Source of the DNA: Acidobacteriaceae bacterium KBS 89
GTDB taxonomy: Bacteria > Acidobacteriota > Terriglobia > Terriglobales > Acidobacteriaceae
Direction of reading: 5' to 3'
Length of the DNA stretch: 64,000 nt
Assembly (NCBI GenBank): GCA_000381605.1
Contig: KB906754.1
Location: 889,147 to 953,146, forward strand
Below are positions 19,239 to 28,118 of the stretch, piece by piece. The translations under genes and the position numbers were made by a program. The stretch's first letter is position 1, and each line of letters starts with the position of its first letter. The notes under the pieces were generated by a model, which was not told the origin of the DNA, did not search any database, and saw only the letters and a program-made list of their open reading frames with translations.

Positions 19239-19936
19239 GCCTCCATTGCTCCGGAGTAGACGGCCATGCCGGCTACGGCGTCGACTCCCATGGCGTCGAG
19301 GGCGTCGATTTCGCTGCGGGCTTTGATTCCACCGGCGACGATTAATTGTTTGGCGGTGCAGGCGCGGAGGATTGCTGCTATGTCGATCGGGAAGCCCTGC
19401 ATTGTGCCTTCGGTGTCGACGTGGGTGTAGAGGAAGGCGGCGCAGTAGTCTTCGAGCCAGGTGATGGCTTCTTCCGGGGTGAGGTCGACCGAGTCTTTCC
19501 AGCCTTTTACGGCGACTTTGCCGGCCTTTGTGTCGACGCTGAAGACCAGTGCCTCTTCGCCGAGTGACGCCTTTAGTCCTTCGGCGAACTCGAGGTAGAT
19601 GAGCTTGTGACGGCGGATGTGGTCGGGGCCGGCCACGCGGAAGAGGCTGGAGCCGTAGATGACGCGTTTCGCTCCGGCATCGAGGAGGGCCTTGCCGTCT
19701 TCGGCGGTCTTGAGGCCTCCTCCAACCTGGCAGGGGAGGCGTTTGCAGATCATTTCTATGAGGGTGCGATTCTCTCCCTTTCGCATCGCGGCGTCGAGGT
19801 CGATCAACTGGACGATCGGATACTTTGAGAAGCGTTCGATCCAGTATTCGAAGTCGTCGAAGGCGAGCTTTAGCTTTTCGCCTTGCACTAACTGGACGAT
19901 TCGGCCGCCCATGAGATCGATTGAGGGGATTAGCAT
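19235..19936 (-). CDS. hisA: ProFAR isomerase (HisA)
   Basis: 233 residues, a (beta/alpha)8 barrel interconverting ProFAR and PRFAR. Catalytic positions are kept: Asp7 in [18 protein letters not shown] near 70, Asp135 in [10 protein letters not shown], and the phosphate-site [11 protein letters not shown] and [12 protein letters not shown] segments. It is more divergent from typical bacterial HisA than its operon neighbours are from theirs. Unusually it is on the opposite strand, tail to tail with hisF, so it is not under the his attenuator. It follows the aldo/keto reductase gene by 134 bases in the same direction. Confidence 0.93.
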   Translation of the reverse strand: MLIPSIDLMGGRIVQLVQGEKLKLAFDDFEYWIERFSKYPIVQLIDLDAAMRKGENRTLIEMICKRLPCQVGGGLKTAEDGKALLDAGAKRVIYGSSLFRVAGPDHIRRHKLIYLEFAEGLKASLGEEALVFSVDTKAGKVAVKGWKDSVDLTPEEAITWLEDYCAAFLYTHVDTEGTMQGFPIDIAAILRACTAKQLIVAGGIKARSEIDALDAMGVDAVAGMAVYSGAMEA

Positions 19937-19984
19937 TTTTTTCTTCCGGGTTTTTGTTTTTCGATACGTTTACTGCACAGGGAC

Positions 19985-20045
19985 GAGAAGGTTACAGCAG
20001 ATCCCCTTCGGAGATGACAACCAGAAAAACAACTGCAACTGCAAG
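19985..20045. repeat. Dispersed intergenic repeat, copy 1
   Basis: The segment from GCAGATCCCC, through TCGG and GATGACAAC, to a run of AGAAA and CAAC-GCAA resembles a segment at 24482-24535 base for base with few differences. Both copies lie between genes. The function is unknown; the pattern is that of a short interspersed non-coding repeat. Confidence 0.5.
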
Positions 20046-20070
20046 GACAGCAATAATGATCCGCGATCCT

Positions 20071-21069
20071 TTAGCTGAAGCCGAGGACTGGGTGGGGGAC
20101 GTAGGGTTCTTCGAGCGAGGTGATCTCTTCGGGGGTGAGTTTGATGGAGAGTGCTGATACTGCGTCCGTGAGGTGATTTGGTTTGGTTGCGCCGACGATG
20201 GGTGAGGTGATGACGGCCTTGCTCAGCATCCACGCGAGGGCGAGGGATGCGCGGCCGATGCCGCGTTTTTCGGCGAGCTCGCCGAGGCGGTCTACTACTT
20301 TTTTATCGGCGTCTTCCGTTTTGGTGTAGATGGCTTTGCTGAACTGGTCGGTTTCGGAGCGCTTGGTCGTTTCGGCCTGCCAGGGGCGGGTGAGTTTGCC
20401 GCGGGCGAGTGGGCTCCAGGGGATGACGCCGATGCCTTCGGCTTTGCAGAGGCCCATCATCTCGCGCTCTTCTTCGCGGTAGAGGAGGTTGTAGTGGTTC
20501 TGCATGGAGACGAAGCGGGTCCAGTGGTTGAGGTCTGCGACGTAGAGGGCTTTGGCGAACTGCCAGGCGTACATGGAGGAGGCTCCGATGTAGCGGACCT
20601 TGCCGGCTTTGATGACGTCGTGGAGGGCTTCCATGGTCTCTTCGATGGGGGTTTCGTAATCCCAGCGATGGATCTGGTAGAGGTCGACGTAGTCGGTCTG
20701 GAGGCGGCGGAGGCTCTGGTCGAGTTCGAAGAATATCTCTTTGCGGGAGAGGCCCTTGCCGTTCGGGTCGAGGCGCATGACGCCGTTGAGCTTGGTGGCG
20801 ATGACGGTGTTTTCGCGTTTTGTGTTGGCCTTGAGGAAGCGGCCGAGGAACTCTTCGCTGGAGCCGGTGCAGTAGACGTTGGCTGTGTCGAAGAAGTTGA
20901 TGCCGAGATCGAGTGCCTGCTTGAAGAAGGGCTGGCTGTCGGCTTCGTTGAGCGCCCAGGCGTGGCTGCCGGGGAGTAGAGGGCCGGCTGGAGGGACGCC
21001 ATAGGTCATGCAGCCGAGACAGATGCGGGAGACCTTGAGGCCGGTCTTACCTAGTTTGACGTAGTCCAT
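20071..21069 (-). CDS. Aldo/keto reductase
   Basis: 332 residues, an NADPH-dependent (beta/alpha)8 oxidoreductase. The catalytic tetrad is visible: Asp and Tyr in FFDTANVYCTGSSEEFLG, Lys in VIATKLNG, and His in DLYQIHRWD. The C-terminal nucleotide-binding part (SPIVGATKPNHLTDAVSAL) is typical. It resembles the YajO/Tas branch. Substrate unknown. ATG 21069 is followed by MDYVKLGKTGLKVSRICLG, the standard N terminus, with GAGGAG upstream. Confidence 0.93.
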   Translation of the reverse strand: MDYVKLGKTGLKVSRICLGCMTYGVPPAGPLLPGSHAWALNEADSQPFFKQALDLGINFFDTANVYCTGSSEEFLGRFLKANTKRENTVIATKLNGVMRLDPNGKGLSRKEIFFELDQSLRRLQTDYVDLYQIHRWDYETPIEETMEALHDVIKAGKVRYIGASSMYAWQFAKALYVADLNHWTRFVSMQNHYNLLYREEEREMMGLCKAEGIGVIPWSPLARGKLTRPWQAETTKRSETDQFSKAIYTKTEDADKKVVDRLGELAEKRGIGRASLALAWMLSKAVITSPIVGATKPNHLTDAVSALSIKLTPEEITSLEEPYVPHPVLGFS

Positions 21070-21439
21070 GGTTTCTCCTCGCGCCGGGAGGGTACCCCCC
21101 TTGCCCGCGTATAAGTTGTTTAGTTTCAGCTATTTATCGGCAGCGATTACTCGCAAAATAGTCATAACAAATGTGTTGCGTCCAAATTCGTGTTTCCAAG
21201 GGAGTTAGCCACGGAGCCCGCGGAAAATTGCTCCCTTTTTTGATCTCTGTATCCAGTATAGCGGTTGGAACCTAACTGATACGCCAAGTGGATGTTGTTG
21301 TTAAGTAAAGAGTTAGGTGGTTTTGGGGCTCGACATGCGATTTTTGAGCAAAAAATGGCGAAAAATAAATGCGGTGACAGAGGGCACAAGAAAGCCGCGC
21401 CGAAGCGCGGCCCTCTGCGGCGTGGTTGCGCCTGTTTTG
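21070..21439. other. 370-base gap: reductase promoter side and lipoprotein terminator
   Basis: Apart from the terminator at 21385-21412 I see no gene here. The part next to 21070 is AT-rich and presumably carries the promoter of the aldo/keto reductase. Short open frames on the minus strand lack ribosome-binding sites and family resemblance. Confidence 0.5.
21385..21412 (-). terminator. Intrinsic terminator after the Ig-like lipoprotein gene
   Basis: On the minus strand GCCGCGC-TTCG-GCGCGGC, a 7-base GC stem with a stable UUCG tetraloop, is followed by TTTCTTGTG. It begins 29 bases after the stop of the gene at 21440. Confidence 0.8.
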
Positions 21440-22525
21440 TTAGTTGAAGATTGCTCCCACGGTGGCGTCGCTCGTCGATAAAGTGACGGTGCAGCTGTTG
21501 GGCCCGGTTTGCGTGACGGGCGTGACGCTGAGGCAGTTAGAAGACCACCCACCGAACCTGACTCCAGTTTGTGTAGGGGCAGTCAAAGTCACAACGGTCC
21601 CCATGGGATAGGTCGCCGTGCAGACTGACTTGCCAGCTCCGGCGCCGGGCCCGCAATTGATCACTGCCGCCGTGCCAGTGGCTGATGGAGCAGTTACGAG
21701 CCAGTTCGCTGTATTTAATCCTTCGTTGAATACAGTCAGCGTGGACAGGAGTTGTGGAACGGCCTGAAAGCAGGAGCCTGGGGTTGGCGGATGCGCGGTG
21801 GGATCAGGCAACTTCAGAGGGCAGCCGACGTTTGCCGTAGCGGTTGCTATCGATCCATTCACGTCGGTTGCTTTCGCAGTGATGACTGCGCCCACATCGC
21901 CTACGCTAGATTCGTAAGCACTGACAACCCCACCGTTCTGCGTGCCGGGGCCCGGCGCGGTGCCGTCGTTGGTGGTGACCGGGAATTTATTCGGTTCGGA
22001 GGTAAACCAAGTGGCCGAGTTGGTCACGTCTCTCACGGTTGGCGGGCTCGAAAACGTTCCAATCGCCAGGAACTGCCCGCTGTCCCGCAAACTGCCAAAG
22101 ATAATTCCGCTGGGAATGATGGTGAGCGAAAGGATGTTTCCTCCACTCCCCCCGGTAGTGCCTCCTCCTCCCGAGACGGCCACTGTGAGGACTGCGGTGT
22201 CACTGACATGACCACTCCACCCCTGCGCGCTGGCTGTGATGGTTGTTGTGCCTGCACTGACGGCAGTAGCCATTCCGGAGGCACTAACTGTCGCTACGGA
22301 AGGAGCGCTGGAGGTCCAGGTCACGGTACCCGTAATGTTCTGTGTCGAGAGATGACTCGCATTGCCGTATGTCCCGACTGCGCTGAATTGTGCAGTCTGA
22401 CCTACTGTCAGAGACTGAACTGTCGGTGTAATTTGAACGGAATTCAGGCCATTGGCGGCACAGCCGACGAGTACGGTAGCAAGGCAGAGGAGGACGAGTC
22501 CCTGAACGCGGCAACGAACGACCAT
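21440..22525 (-). CDS. Lipoprotein with bacterial Ig-like (BIG2) domain and InlB-type repeat
   Basis: 361 residues. Lipoprotein signal peptide with lipobox LVGC (Cys22). A BIG2 domain spans about 30-115 (ITPTVQSLTVGQTAQFSAVGTY ... VTWTSSAPSVATVSASGMATAVSAGTTTITA). A Gly-rich linker is followed by a second diverged Ig-like part. The C-terminal 80 residues (VVTLTAPTQTGVRFGGWSSNC ... CTVTLSTSDATVGAIF) look like an InlB B-type bacterial repeat. Likely exposed on the envelope; adhesion or structural roles are typical but unproven. Confidence 0.82.
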   Translation of the reverse strand: MVVRCRVQGLVLLCLATVLVGCAANGLNSVQITPTVQSLTVGQTAQFSAVGTYGNASHLSTQNITGTVTWTSSAPSVATVSASGMATAVSAGTTTITASAQGWSGHVSDTAVLTVAVSGGGGTTGGSGGNILSLTIIPSGIIFGSLRDSGQFLAIGTFSSPPTVRDVTNSATWFTSEPNKFPVTTNDGTAPGPGTQNGGVVSAYESSVGDVGAVITAKATDVNGSIATATANVGCPLKLPDPTAHPPTPGSCFQAVPQLLSTLTVFNEGLNTANWLVTAPSATGTAAVINCGPGAGAGKSVCTATYPMGTVVTLTAPTQTGVRFGGWSSNCLSVTPVTQTGPNSCTVTLSTSDATVGAIFN

Positions 22526-22840
22526 TTAAGTCTCCTGGCACTTCCAACATCGGATAGGAGACCGATCATGTTTCACCACGGAGTCCCGCCTGATCGGAAT
22601 GACCAGGCGAAATGGAATCTCCCGAACTCAAGTGGGCAGATCAATCCTTGTGCCGATGCTTCGATGTATGTGCTTTGAGCAAACGGACAGCCATATCTCA
22701 TTGCGGCTCATTTACTTTTGAAATCATTCAGTTACGGCTTAGAACGATGGGTTGGTGTCATCCCGCGTATACAGGGTTAGGGGCGGGGAGATGCCCGGTG
22801 TACACAGTCGCAATTTTCGAGCCTCTTTGGGTACGAATCG
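22526..22840. other. 315-base gap without recognised gene
   Basis: Lies upstream of the lipoprotein gene and downstream of the alpha/beta hydrolase, both on the minus strand. It must contain the lipoprotein promoter. A short stretch near 22750-22770 (minus strand GCGGGATGACACCAA) weakly resembles the dispersed repeat at 19985 and 24482. Nothing else was recognised. Confidence 0.4.
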
Positions 22841-23725
22841 CTATGCAGTGTAGACACGCTGAATCTCGTCTGCGAGTTTTTGCCATGCTTCGAGATCGAC
22901 GAAGTGGTTCACCTCGGGCAGAGGGCGCCACTCGCCATTGCAGCCGGCATCGTTGAAGCTCTTGATCGCTACGGCCGCGGGTAGTGCGGCGTCTTTCATG
23001 CCCCAGATTACCGTCACAGGCGTGGTGATGGGTGTCTGGTAGAGGTCGTAGAGACGGCGGCGTCTGGACGGAAACAGCAGGGTTTGTACGAAGGCGCGAT
23101 AGTACTCAACCGGTCCGTGCATGTCGCGCCAGGTCTGAAAGTGGGCTACGATCTCATCGACCAGGGCGCGGTCCATGGTGCCCGGTTGTCCTTCGCGCGT
23201 CGTAAACGACCAGCGCAGGAGTTTCTTTCCGAGGGCTGTCGTCATGAACCATTCGGGGAGAAATGGGACCTGGTAGGGCAGGACCCAGGGGATGCGGAAG
23301 GGTTGCCAGTCTTCAAAGGTGAGTGCGGCGCGTACTAGGGTCTTCGTATGCGTGCAGTTCACTACGACGAGCCTGCGAATCATGCTGGAGTAGCGATGGG
23401 CGAAGAGCCATCCGATGGCACCGCCCCAGTCATGGGTTACGAGGAGCGCTCCTTGAATGCCGAGAACCTCGATGAGGGCTTTGACGTCGTCGGTGAGGGT
23501 GAAGACGTCGTAGCCAGCCTTCGGGTAGCTTGAGCCGGGATAGCCGCGCAGATCGGGCGCGTAGATGCGGCAGTTGGGGAGGAGTTCCATGACGTGGCGC
23601 CAGCTCATCCATCCTTCGGGAAAGCCGTGGAGGCAGAGGATGGGCGGCGCGTCTGGCTTGCCGGAGACGGCGACGTGAAAGGTGATGCCGTTTGCCTGGA
23701 CCTGTCGGTGTTCGATTTGGGTCAC
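22841..23725 (-). CDS. Alpha/beta hydrolase, epoxide hydrolase / haloalkane dehalogenase-like
   Basis: 294 residues. The oxyanion motif HGFPEGWMSWRHV and the nucleophile elbow THDWGGAIGW place Asp, not Ser, as nucleophile, as in epoxide hydrolases and haloalkane dehalogenases. A cap region follows (about 130-210). The C-terminal acid and His are in IWGMKDAALP and VNHFVDLE. Substrate is unknown; epoxide or halogenated compound hydrolysis is possible. The gene stands alone, divergent from the GNAT gene. Confidence 0.88.
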   Translation of the reverse strand: MTQIEHRQVQANGITFHVAVSGKPDAPPILCLHGFPEGWMSWRHVMELLPNCRIYAPDLRGYPGSSYPKAGYDVFTLTDDVKALIEVLGIQGALLVTHDWGGAIGWLFAHRYSSMIRRLVVVNCTHTKTLVRAALTFEDWQPFRIPWVLPYQVPFLPEWFMTTALGKKLLRWSFTTREGQPGTMDRALVDEIVAHFQTWRDMHGPVEYYRAFVQTLLFPSRRRRLYDLYQTPITTPVTVIWGMKDAALPAAVAIKSFNDAGCNGEWRPLPEVNHFVDLEAWQKLADEIQRVYTA

Positions 23726-23924
23726 GGATTCGCTCCGAAACCTGGGTTGGAGAGGACGATAGCAGAATTGCTGGAACGGGACAAAAGATTGCCAATGGCA
23801 GCCGTGCTAGACTTTTGGCCTGCCTATGACTGCCTGAATTGGATTTGCGCGTTGCGGTTGTGGTTCGGAGTTGTTCGGCTGGACTGTGTCTGCGTGCTGC
23901 ATTACCCATTCAGGAGATTTCACA

Positions 23925-24473
23925 ATGTCGCTCTTATTACGTGACGATATCGTTACGCCTCGTCTTTCGCTGATTGCTATTACGCCGGAGACGCTGCTGT
24001 CGGAGAAGAACGGCGACGGACATCTTGGTGAACTGATTCAGTGTGTGATTCCAACGAACTGGCCTCATAAGGACTGGGAGCCACATGTGTTCGACTATCT
24101 GCTAGCGCATTTTGCGGAGCATCCGGAGCAGATTGGGTGGCCGCGGTATGTGGGCTTCATTCCTCTGGGTGGGCAGAGGACTTTGATCGGTACTGTGGGC
24201 GCCGGGTTCTCCAAGGCCACCAGACCGTCAGAGTGCGAGATTGGGTATGGAATTGTGCCGCCCTATGAGGGTCGCGGTTTTGCTACTGAGAGCACTTTGG
24301 CGCTGATCGACTTTCTTCGTGGCGATGAGCGGATCGAGAGCGTCATTGCCCATACGTTTCCTTCGATACCGGCGTCGATCCGGGTGATGGAGAAGTGTGG
24401 GATGGTGTTTGATGGTGACGGGGAGGAGGCGGGCACGATTCGGTACCGGCTTCGACTGCGGCGGCCGCTTTAG
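23925..24473 (+). CDS. GNAT-family N-acetyltransferase
   Basis: 182 residues with the layout of RimJ/RimL-like GNAT enzymes: an N-terminal TPRLSLIAITPE segment, a central beta sheet with CEIGYGIVPPYEGRGFATEST (acetyl-CoA pyrophosphate loop), and a C-terminal SIRVMEKCGMVFDG motif. ATG 23925 follows AGGAG at 23912-23916; in-frame codons upstream have no such site. Substrate not predictable. Confidence 0.87.
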   Translation: MSLLLRDDIVTPRLSLIAITPETLLSEKNGDGHLGELIQCVIPTNWPHKDWEPHVFDYLLAHFAEHPEQIGWPRYVGFIPLGGQRTLIGTVGAGFSKATRPSECEIGYGIVPPYEGRGFATESTLALIDFLRGDERIESVIAHTFPSIPASIRVMEKCGMVFDGDGEEAGTIRYRLRLRRPL

Positions 24474-24481
24474 AAGCGCAA

Positions 24482-24600
24482 AAGCAGATCCCCCATCGGG
24501 ATGACAACAAAGAAAGGCAACGGCAAAAGCGAAATGCGGGGGGTTCTTCGCTGCGCTCAGAATTGCAAATGAATGGGTGCGCTCGGAGTGACAAGTTGGC
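24482..24600. repeat. Dispersed intergenic repeat, copy 2
   Basis: Begins GCAGATCCCCC, continues ATCGGGATGACAAC and an AAAGAAAGGCAACGGCAA run closely matching the segment at 19985-20045. It then has a second unit ending GCGCTCGGAGTGACAAG. It fills the gap between two convergent genes. Non-coding; the role is unknown. Confidence 0.5.
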
Positions 24601-25629
24601 TTAGTCGTCTTTGCCCTGCATGTCGGCCATGGCGTAGTAGCCCTTGCGGGCCTGGATTTTCTGGCCGGGCTGGCAGGTGATGTTGAGGGTGCGGAAGGTG
24701 CCGTCGTTGACTTTGGGGTTGGTTGGGGTGTAGCTGGCGAGGTACTGGGTGCGGAGCTCGTCCTGAATCTGGTTGAAGGCTTCCTGGAGCTTTTTGCCGT
24801 TGGTGCCTACGTTGATGACACGGCCACCCGTCTCTTTGGAGAGGCGGTCCATGTCGCCGGCGGGGTTACCGAAGGTAAAGTTGCCGAAGCCGCCGGAGTC
24901 GGTGATGAGGATGACGTAGATTATTGCATTGGATTTCTGGGCTGCCTCGATGGAGGTTTTGAGGGTCTCCTGCGAGCCCTGGTCGCCACCGTCGGTGAGG
25001 AGGACGAGGATCTTGCGGCCGGCCTCCTGGCGGAGCTTCTCGTGGGCGGCGAGGTAGACGGCGTCGAAGAGCAGGGTGCCTTTGGCGGCGCCGTTGCCGG
25101 TGACGGAGCCGGTCCCTGCGCCGGTGTTGATCTGTGCGGATTCGAGGGAACGCTTCAGTTCCCGGGGGCTGTTGGTGTAGTCGGCGAGGAGGTTGACGTT
25201 AATGTCGAAGGAGATGAGGAAGGCCTCGTCCTTGGGGGTGAGGACGTCCTTGAGGAACTCGGCGCCGGCCTGCTGTTCTAGCGGGAGGACGTTCTGCATG
25301 CTGCCGCTGGTGTCGAGGAGGATGCCGATGGTGAGAGGAAGATTTTTTTCCTGGGTGAAGTTCTTGGTCTTCTGGGGGGCCTTGTCCTCAAAGATGCTGC
25401 AGTCGTCTTTGTGGAGGTTGGTGATGTAGCCGCTCTTGTCGCGGACAGAGAAGTAGACGTTGACGAGGTTGACGTTGACCTTGAGGGTCTGGAGGTCGCC
25501 GATGTCGACAGGCTGGGCCTCGGCTTTGCTGGCTGGAGGCGGGCCACCGGGGGAGGGTGCCTCCTGCGCGTGTAGGACGGAGGCGATACCGAGAGCGAGG
25601 AGGGTGGAGGCAAGGCGGAAGGAGCGCAT
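24601..25629 (-). CDS. Secreted VWFA-related domain protein, intact MIDAS
   Basis: 342 residues: signal peptide (LLALGIASVLHAQ), linker, N-terminal beta domain (VNLVNVYFSVRDKSGYITNLHKDDCSIFED), then a VWFA domain starting LPLTIGILLDTSGSMQNVL with an intact DxSxS metal site and a second motif LLTDGGDQGS. The C terminus reads YLASYTPTNPKVNDGTFRTL then a KGYYA ending. It is divergent from a paralogue at 25829. Function unknown; probably protein-protein contact in the envelope. Confidence 0.88.
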   Translation of the reverse strand: MRSFRLASTLLALGIASVLHAQEAPSPGGPPPASKAEAQPVDIGDLQTLKVNVNLVNVYFSVRDKSGYITNLHKDDCSIFEDKAPQKTKNFTQEKNLPLTIGILLDTSGSMQNVLPLEQQAGAEFLKDVLTPKDEAFLISFDINVNLLADYTNSPRELKRSLESAQINTGAGTGSVTGNGAAKGTLLFDAVYLAAHEKLRQEAGRKILVLLTDGGDQGSQETLKTSIEAAQKSNAIIYVILITDSGGFGNFTFGNPAGDMDRLSKETGGRVINVGTNGKKLQEAFNQIQDELRTQYLASYTPTNPKVNDGTFRTLNITCQPGQKIQARKGYYAMADMQGKDD

Positions 25630-25828
25630 ACTGCATTAGACGACGAAGTTGGGGACGAGTTTGCGAAAAAATCTTGCCGGGGAGGGCGTAACGCCATGGC
25701 GCGGACGAGCGTCCAAGGGGAGGACCTGTTAATTCTGAGGATGGCGGTGGAAATTAGGCGCTGGTAGTCTAGGAGCTGGTATAGTTTGGGCGCTGGATGC
25801 CCGGCAGGAAGAAATTGGGGGAGTTCGC

Positions 25829-27169
25829 GTGGTAAGTAAGAGCGTATTGGCAGGGGCATTGGCGTGCATGATGCTTGGACAGCCGGCAACGGAGCCGGCG
25901 CAGCAGAGTGCACCACAGCAGCAGTCGCTCCCCGATGGGCCGAAGCCGCAGACGATTCCTGATGCACCAACGCCGCAGATGCTTCCGCAGGTGACTCCGG
26001 GCCGGGGAACGACACCGGAGTCGAATGGGGCGACTTCGACCTCGGATGACGGCGCAGTGGCCAACAAGCTGCCGGAGACGGCGGCGCAAAAGGCCGAGGA
26101 CGAGAAGCAGCCCGATGTTCCCCTGGCCGGCGAAGGGCCAAAGGCGTTCACACTGATGGTGCAGACGAACTTTGTTGAAATTCCGTTTACGGTGAAGGAC
26201 AACAAAGGCAAGCTGGTGGCGGGGATTACACCACGCGAGGTCCGGGTGTATGAGAACAACCTGAGACAGCATTTGAGCTTGTTTACCACCGATGCGTTTC
26301 CGTTGTCGGTGGCGCTGGTGATCGACCAGAGCCTGGGTTTCGACAACATGGCCAAGGTTAATAATTCCCTGGCTGCGCTGCAGGGAGCGTTTACGCAGTA
26401 TGACGAGGTAGCGGTTTTTACGTACAACAATGGACCGCGGATGGTCACAGCGTTTACTGCTGCTCCGAGTGCGCGACTCACGCAGGCGCTGGAACGCTCG
26501 AAGACGGGTGGCCGTGAGATGTCCTATATTCCGGGTGGAGGGCTGAACCAGAACATCGACGTCAACAACGGGGCTCAGAACTACATCGATCCGAATACGA
26601 ACCAGACCCACGGACGGAGCATCGTCGGAATTCAGAACCCTCCCAGAGAGGTGCATACGCTGAATGACGCGATTCTGGCGGCCGCGACTTCCCTGTCGAA
26701 GACTGCGCAGGGACGGCGACGGCTGGTCTATGTGATCAGCGATGGCAAGGAGTATGGGAGCAAGGCGAAGCTTTCAGAGGTCATCAAGTATCTGAACCAG
26801 AATAAAATCGCCGTGTTTGGAACGCTGGTGGGCGATTCCGCGCTGCCAGTCGTCGGTTTTTTCGACCGGATGCATATCCCGCTGCAGATGCGGGATAACG
26901 TTCTTCCGGCGTATGCGACTGCAACTGGCGGCAACTTCGAAGGCCAGTTCCGGCAGAAGGCGATTGAGAATAGCTTTGCGAACATCGCGCGAGAGGTGCG
27001 GACGCAATACACCGTGGGCTATTACACGCATGAGCCTTTCATCGATGGGAAGTACCGGCAGGTGGAGGTCAAGGTACTGCGGCCGAACCTGACCGTGATG
27101 GCGAAGAAGGGCTATTACCCGACGGCACAGGAGACGAAGCCGGTGGGCGTCACGCCGATGGCCAGGTAG
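25829..27169 (+). CDS. Secreted VWFA-related domain protein, paralogue
   Basis: 446 residues from a GTG start preceded by GGGGGAG. Signal-like N terminus (SVLAGALACMMLGQ), a long Pro/Gln/Ala-rich linker to about residue 105, the beta domain (NFVEIPFTVKDNKGKLVAGITPREVRVYEN), then a VWFA domain beginning LSVALVIDQSLGFDNM. Here the metal site is DQSLG, missing the last Ser of DxSxS. The C terminus YTVGYYTHEPFIDGKYRQVEVKV and KGYYP follow the family pattern. Divergent from the paralogue ending at 25629. Confidence 0.87.
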   Translation: MVSKSVLAGALACMMLGQPATEPAQQSAPQQQSLPDGPKPQTIPDAPTPQMLPQVTPGRGTTPESNGATSTSDDGAVANKLPETAAQKAEDEKQPDVPLAGEGPKAFTLMVQTNFVEIPFTVKDNKGKLVAGITPREVRVYENNLRQHLSLFTTDAFPLSVALVIDQSLGFDNMAKVNNSLAALQGAFTQYDEVAVFTYNNGPRMVTAFTAAPSARLTQALERSKTGGREMSYIPGGGLNQNIDVNNGAQNYIDPNTNQTHGRSIVGIQNPPREVHTLNDAILAAATSLSKTAQGRRRLVYVISDGKEYGSKAKLSEVIKYLNQNKIAVFGTLVGDSALPVVGFFDRMHIPLQMRDNVLPAYATATGGNFEGQFRQKAIENSFANIAREVRTQYTVGYYTHEPFIDGKYRQVEVKVLRPNLTVMAKKGYYPTAQETKPVGVTPMAR

Positions 27170-27205
27170 GACGGCGATGGGCCTCTGAGGCCGGATCGGA
27201 ATTCG

Positions 27206-28093
27206 ATGGAGATGCTGTTGCACGGAAATGCGCTGCTGGCGCTGGCCGCCGCAGTGCTGTGGGGTGGTGGGGACTTTTCAGGCGGAATGGGCGTGAAGCA
27301 CGCGGGCGGCACAATGGGTGCCGCGCTGCGGGTGATTCTGCTGAGCCATGCAGTGAGTCTGGTGATTCTGGCAGCGATTGCATGGCTGCGCGGGGACGCG
27401 TTTCCGCATGGGGCTCCTTTGGTGTGGGGGTTAGTGGCTGGAGCGATGGCCGGGGTGGCACTGGCTTGCTTTTATGTGGCGCTGTCGCGCGGAGCGATGG
27501 GGGCTTCGGCGGCGTTGAGTGGGTTGCTGGCGGCGGCGATTCCTGCGGCGGTTTCGGCTGGGGCGGAGGGGTCGCCTGGACTGCTGCACCTGGTGGGTTT
27601 TGTAGTGGCGGGAGTGGCGATCTGGTTGATTGCGGCGGGACCAAATCCCGAGGCAAAGCCGGCTGATCGAGGGACGATCTGGCTGGCGGTGGCGGGGGGC
27701 GTGGGGTTTGGGGTTTATTTTGTCGCACTGAAGTTTGCCGGGAGTGCGGGCGTGATCTGGCCGTTGGTGACGGCGAGGATGGGGAGCCTTGCGGTGTGTT
27801 CGCTGATGGTGGGCGGGTTGTCGCTGCTGACGAAGACTGGTGAGGCGAAGGTTCAGATGACGCGCACGGTGGTGATGTGGGCGATGGGGGCGGTTCTGTT
27901 GGATAGTTCGGGGAATTTGCTTTTTATTGCAGCGACGCGGGCGGGGAGGCTGGATGTGGCGGCGGTGCTGGCTTCGCTTTATCCGGCGTCGACGATTCTG
28001 CTGGCGGCGTGGACGCTGCATGAACGGCCTACTCGGCGACAGGGTTTGGGGATGGCTGTGGCGGCGGCGGCTGTGGTGATGATTACGCTATAG
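27206..28093 (+). CDS. DMT-superfamily (EamA) transporter
   Basis: 295 residues, ten predicted membrane helices in two repeats, with small-residue-rich helices (ALAAAVLWGGGDFSGG near the start; LDSSGNLLFIAATRAGRLDVAAVLASLYPASTILLA near the end), typical of EamA exporters. Substrate unknown; family members export amino acids or metabolites. It starts 36 bases after the VWFA gene in the same direction. Confidence 0.86.
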   Translation: MEMLLHGNALLALAAAVLWGGGDFSGGMGVKHAGGTMGAALRVILLSHAVSLVILAAIAWLRGDAFPHGAPLVWGLVAGAMAGVALACFYVALSRGAMGASAALSGLLAAAIPAAVSAGAEGSPGLLHLVGFVVAGVAIWLIAAGPNPEAKPADRGTIWLAVAGGVGFGVYFVALKFAGSAGVIWPLVTARMGSLAVCSLMVGGLSLLTKTGEAKVQMTRTVVMWAMGAVLLDSSGNLLFIAATRAGRLDVAAVLASLYPASTILLAAWTLHERPTRRQGLGMAVAAAAVVMITL

Positions 28094-28118
28094 GTATGAG
28101 TTTGAGCTGTGAGCCTTG

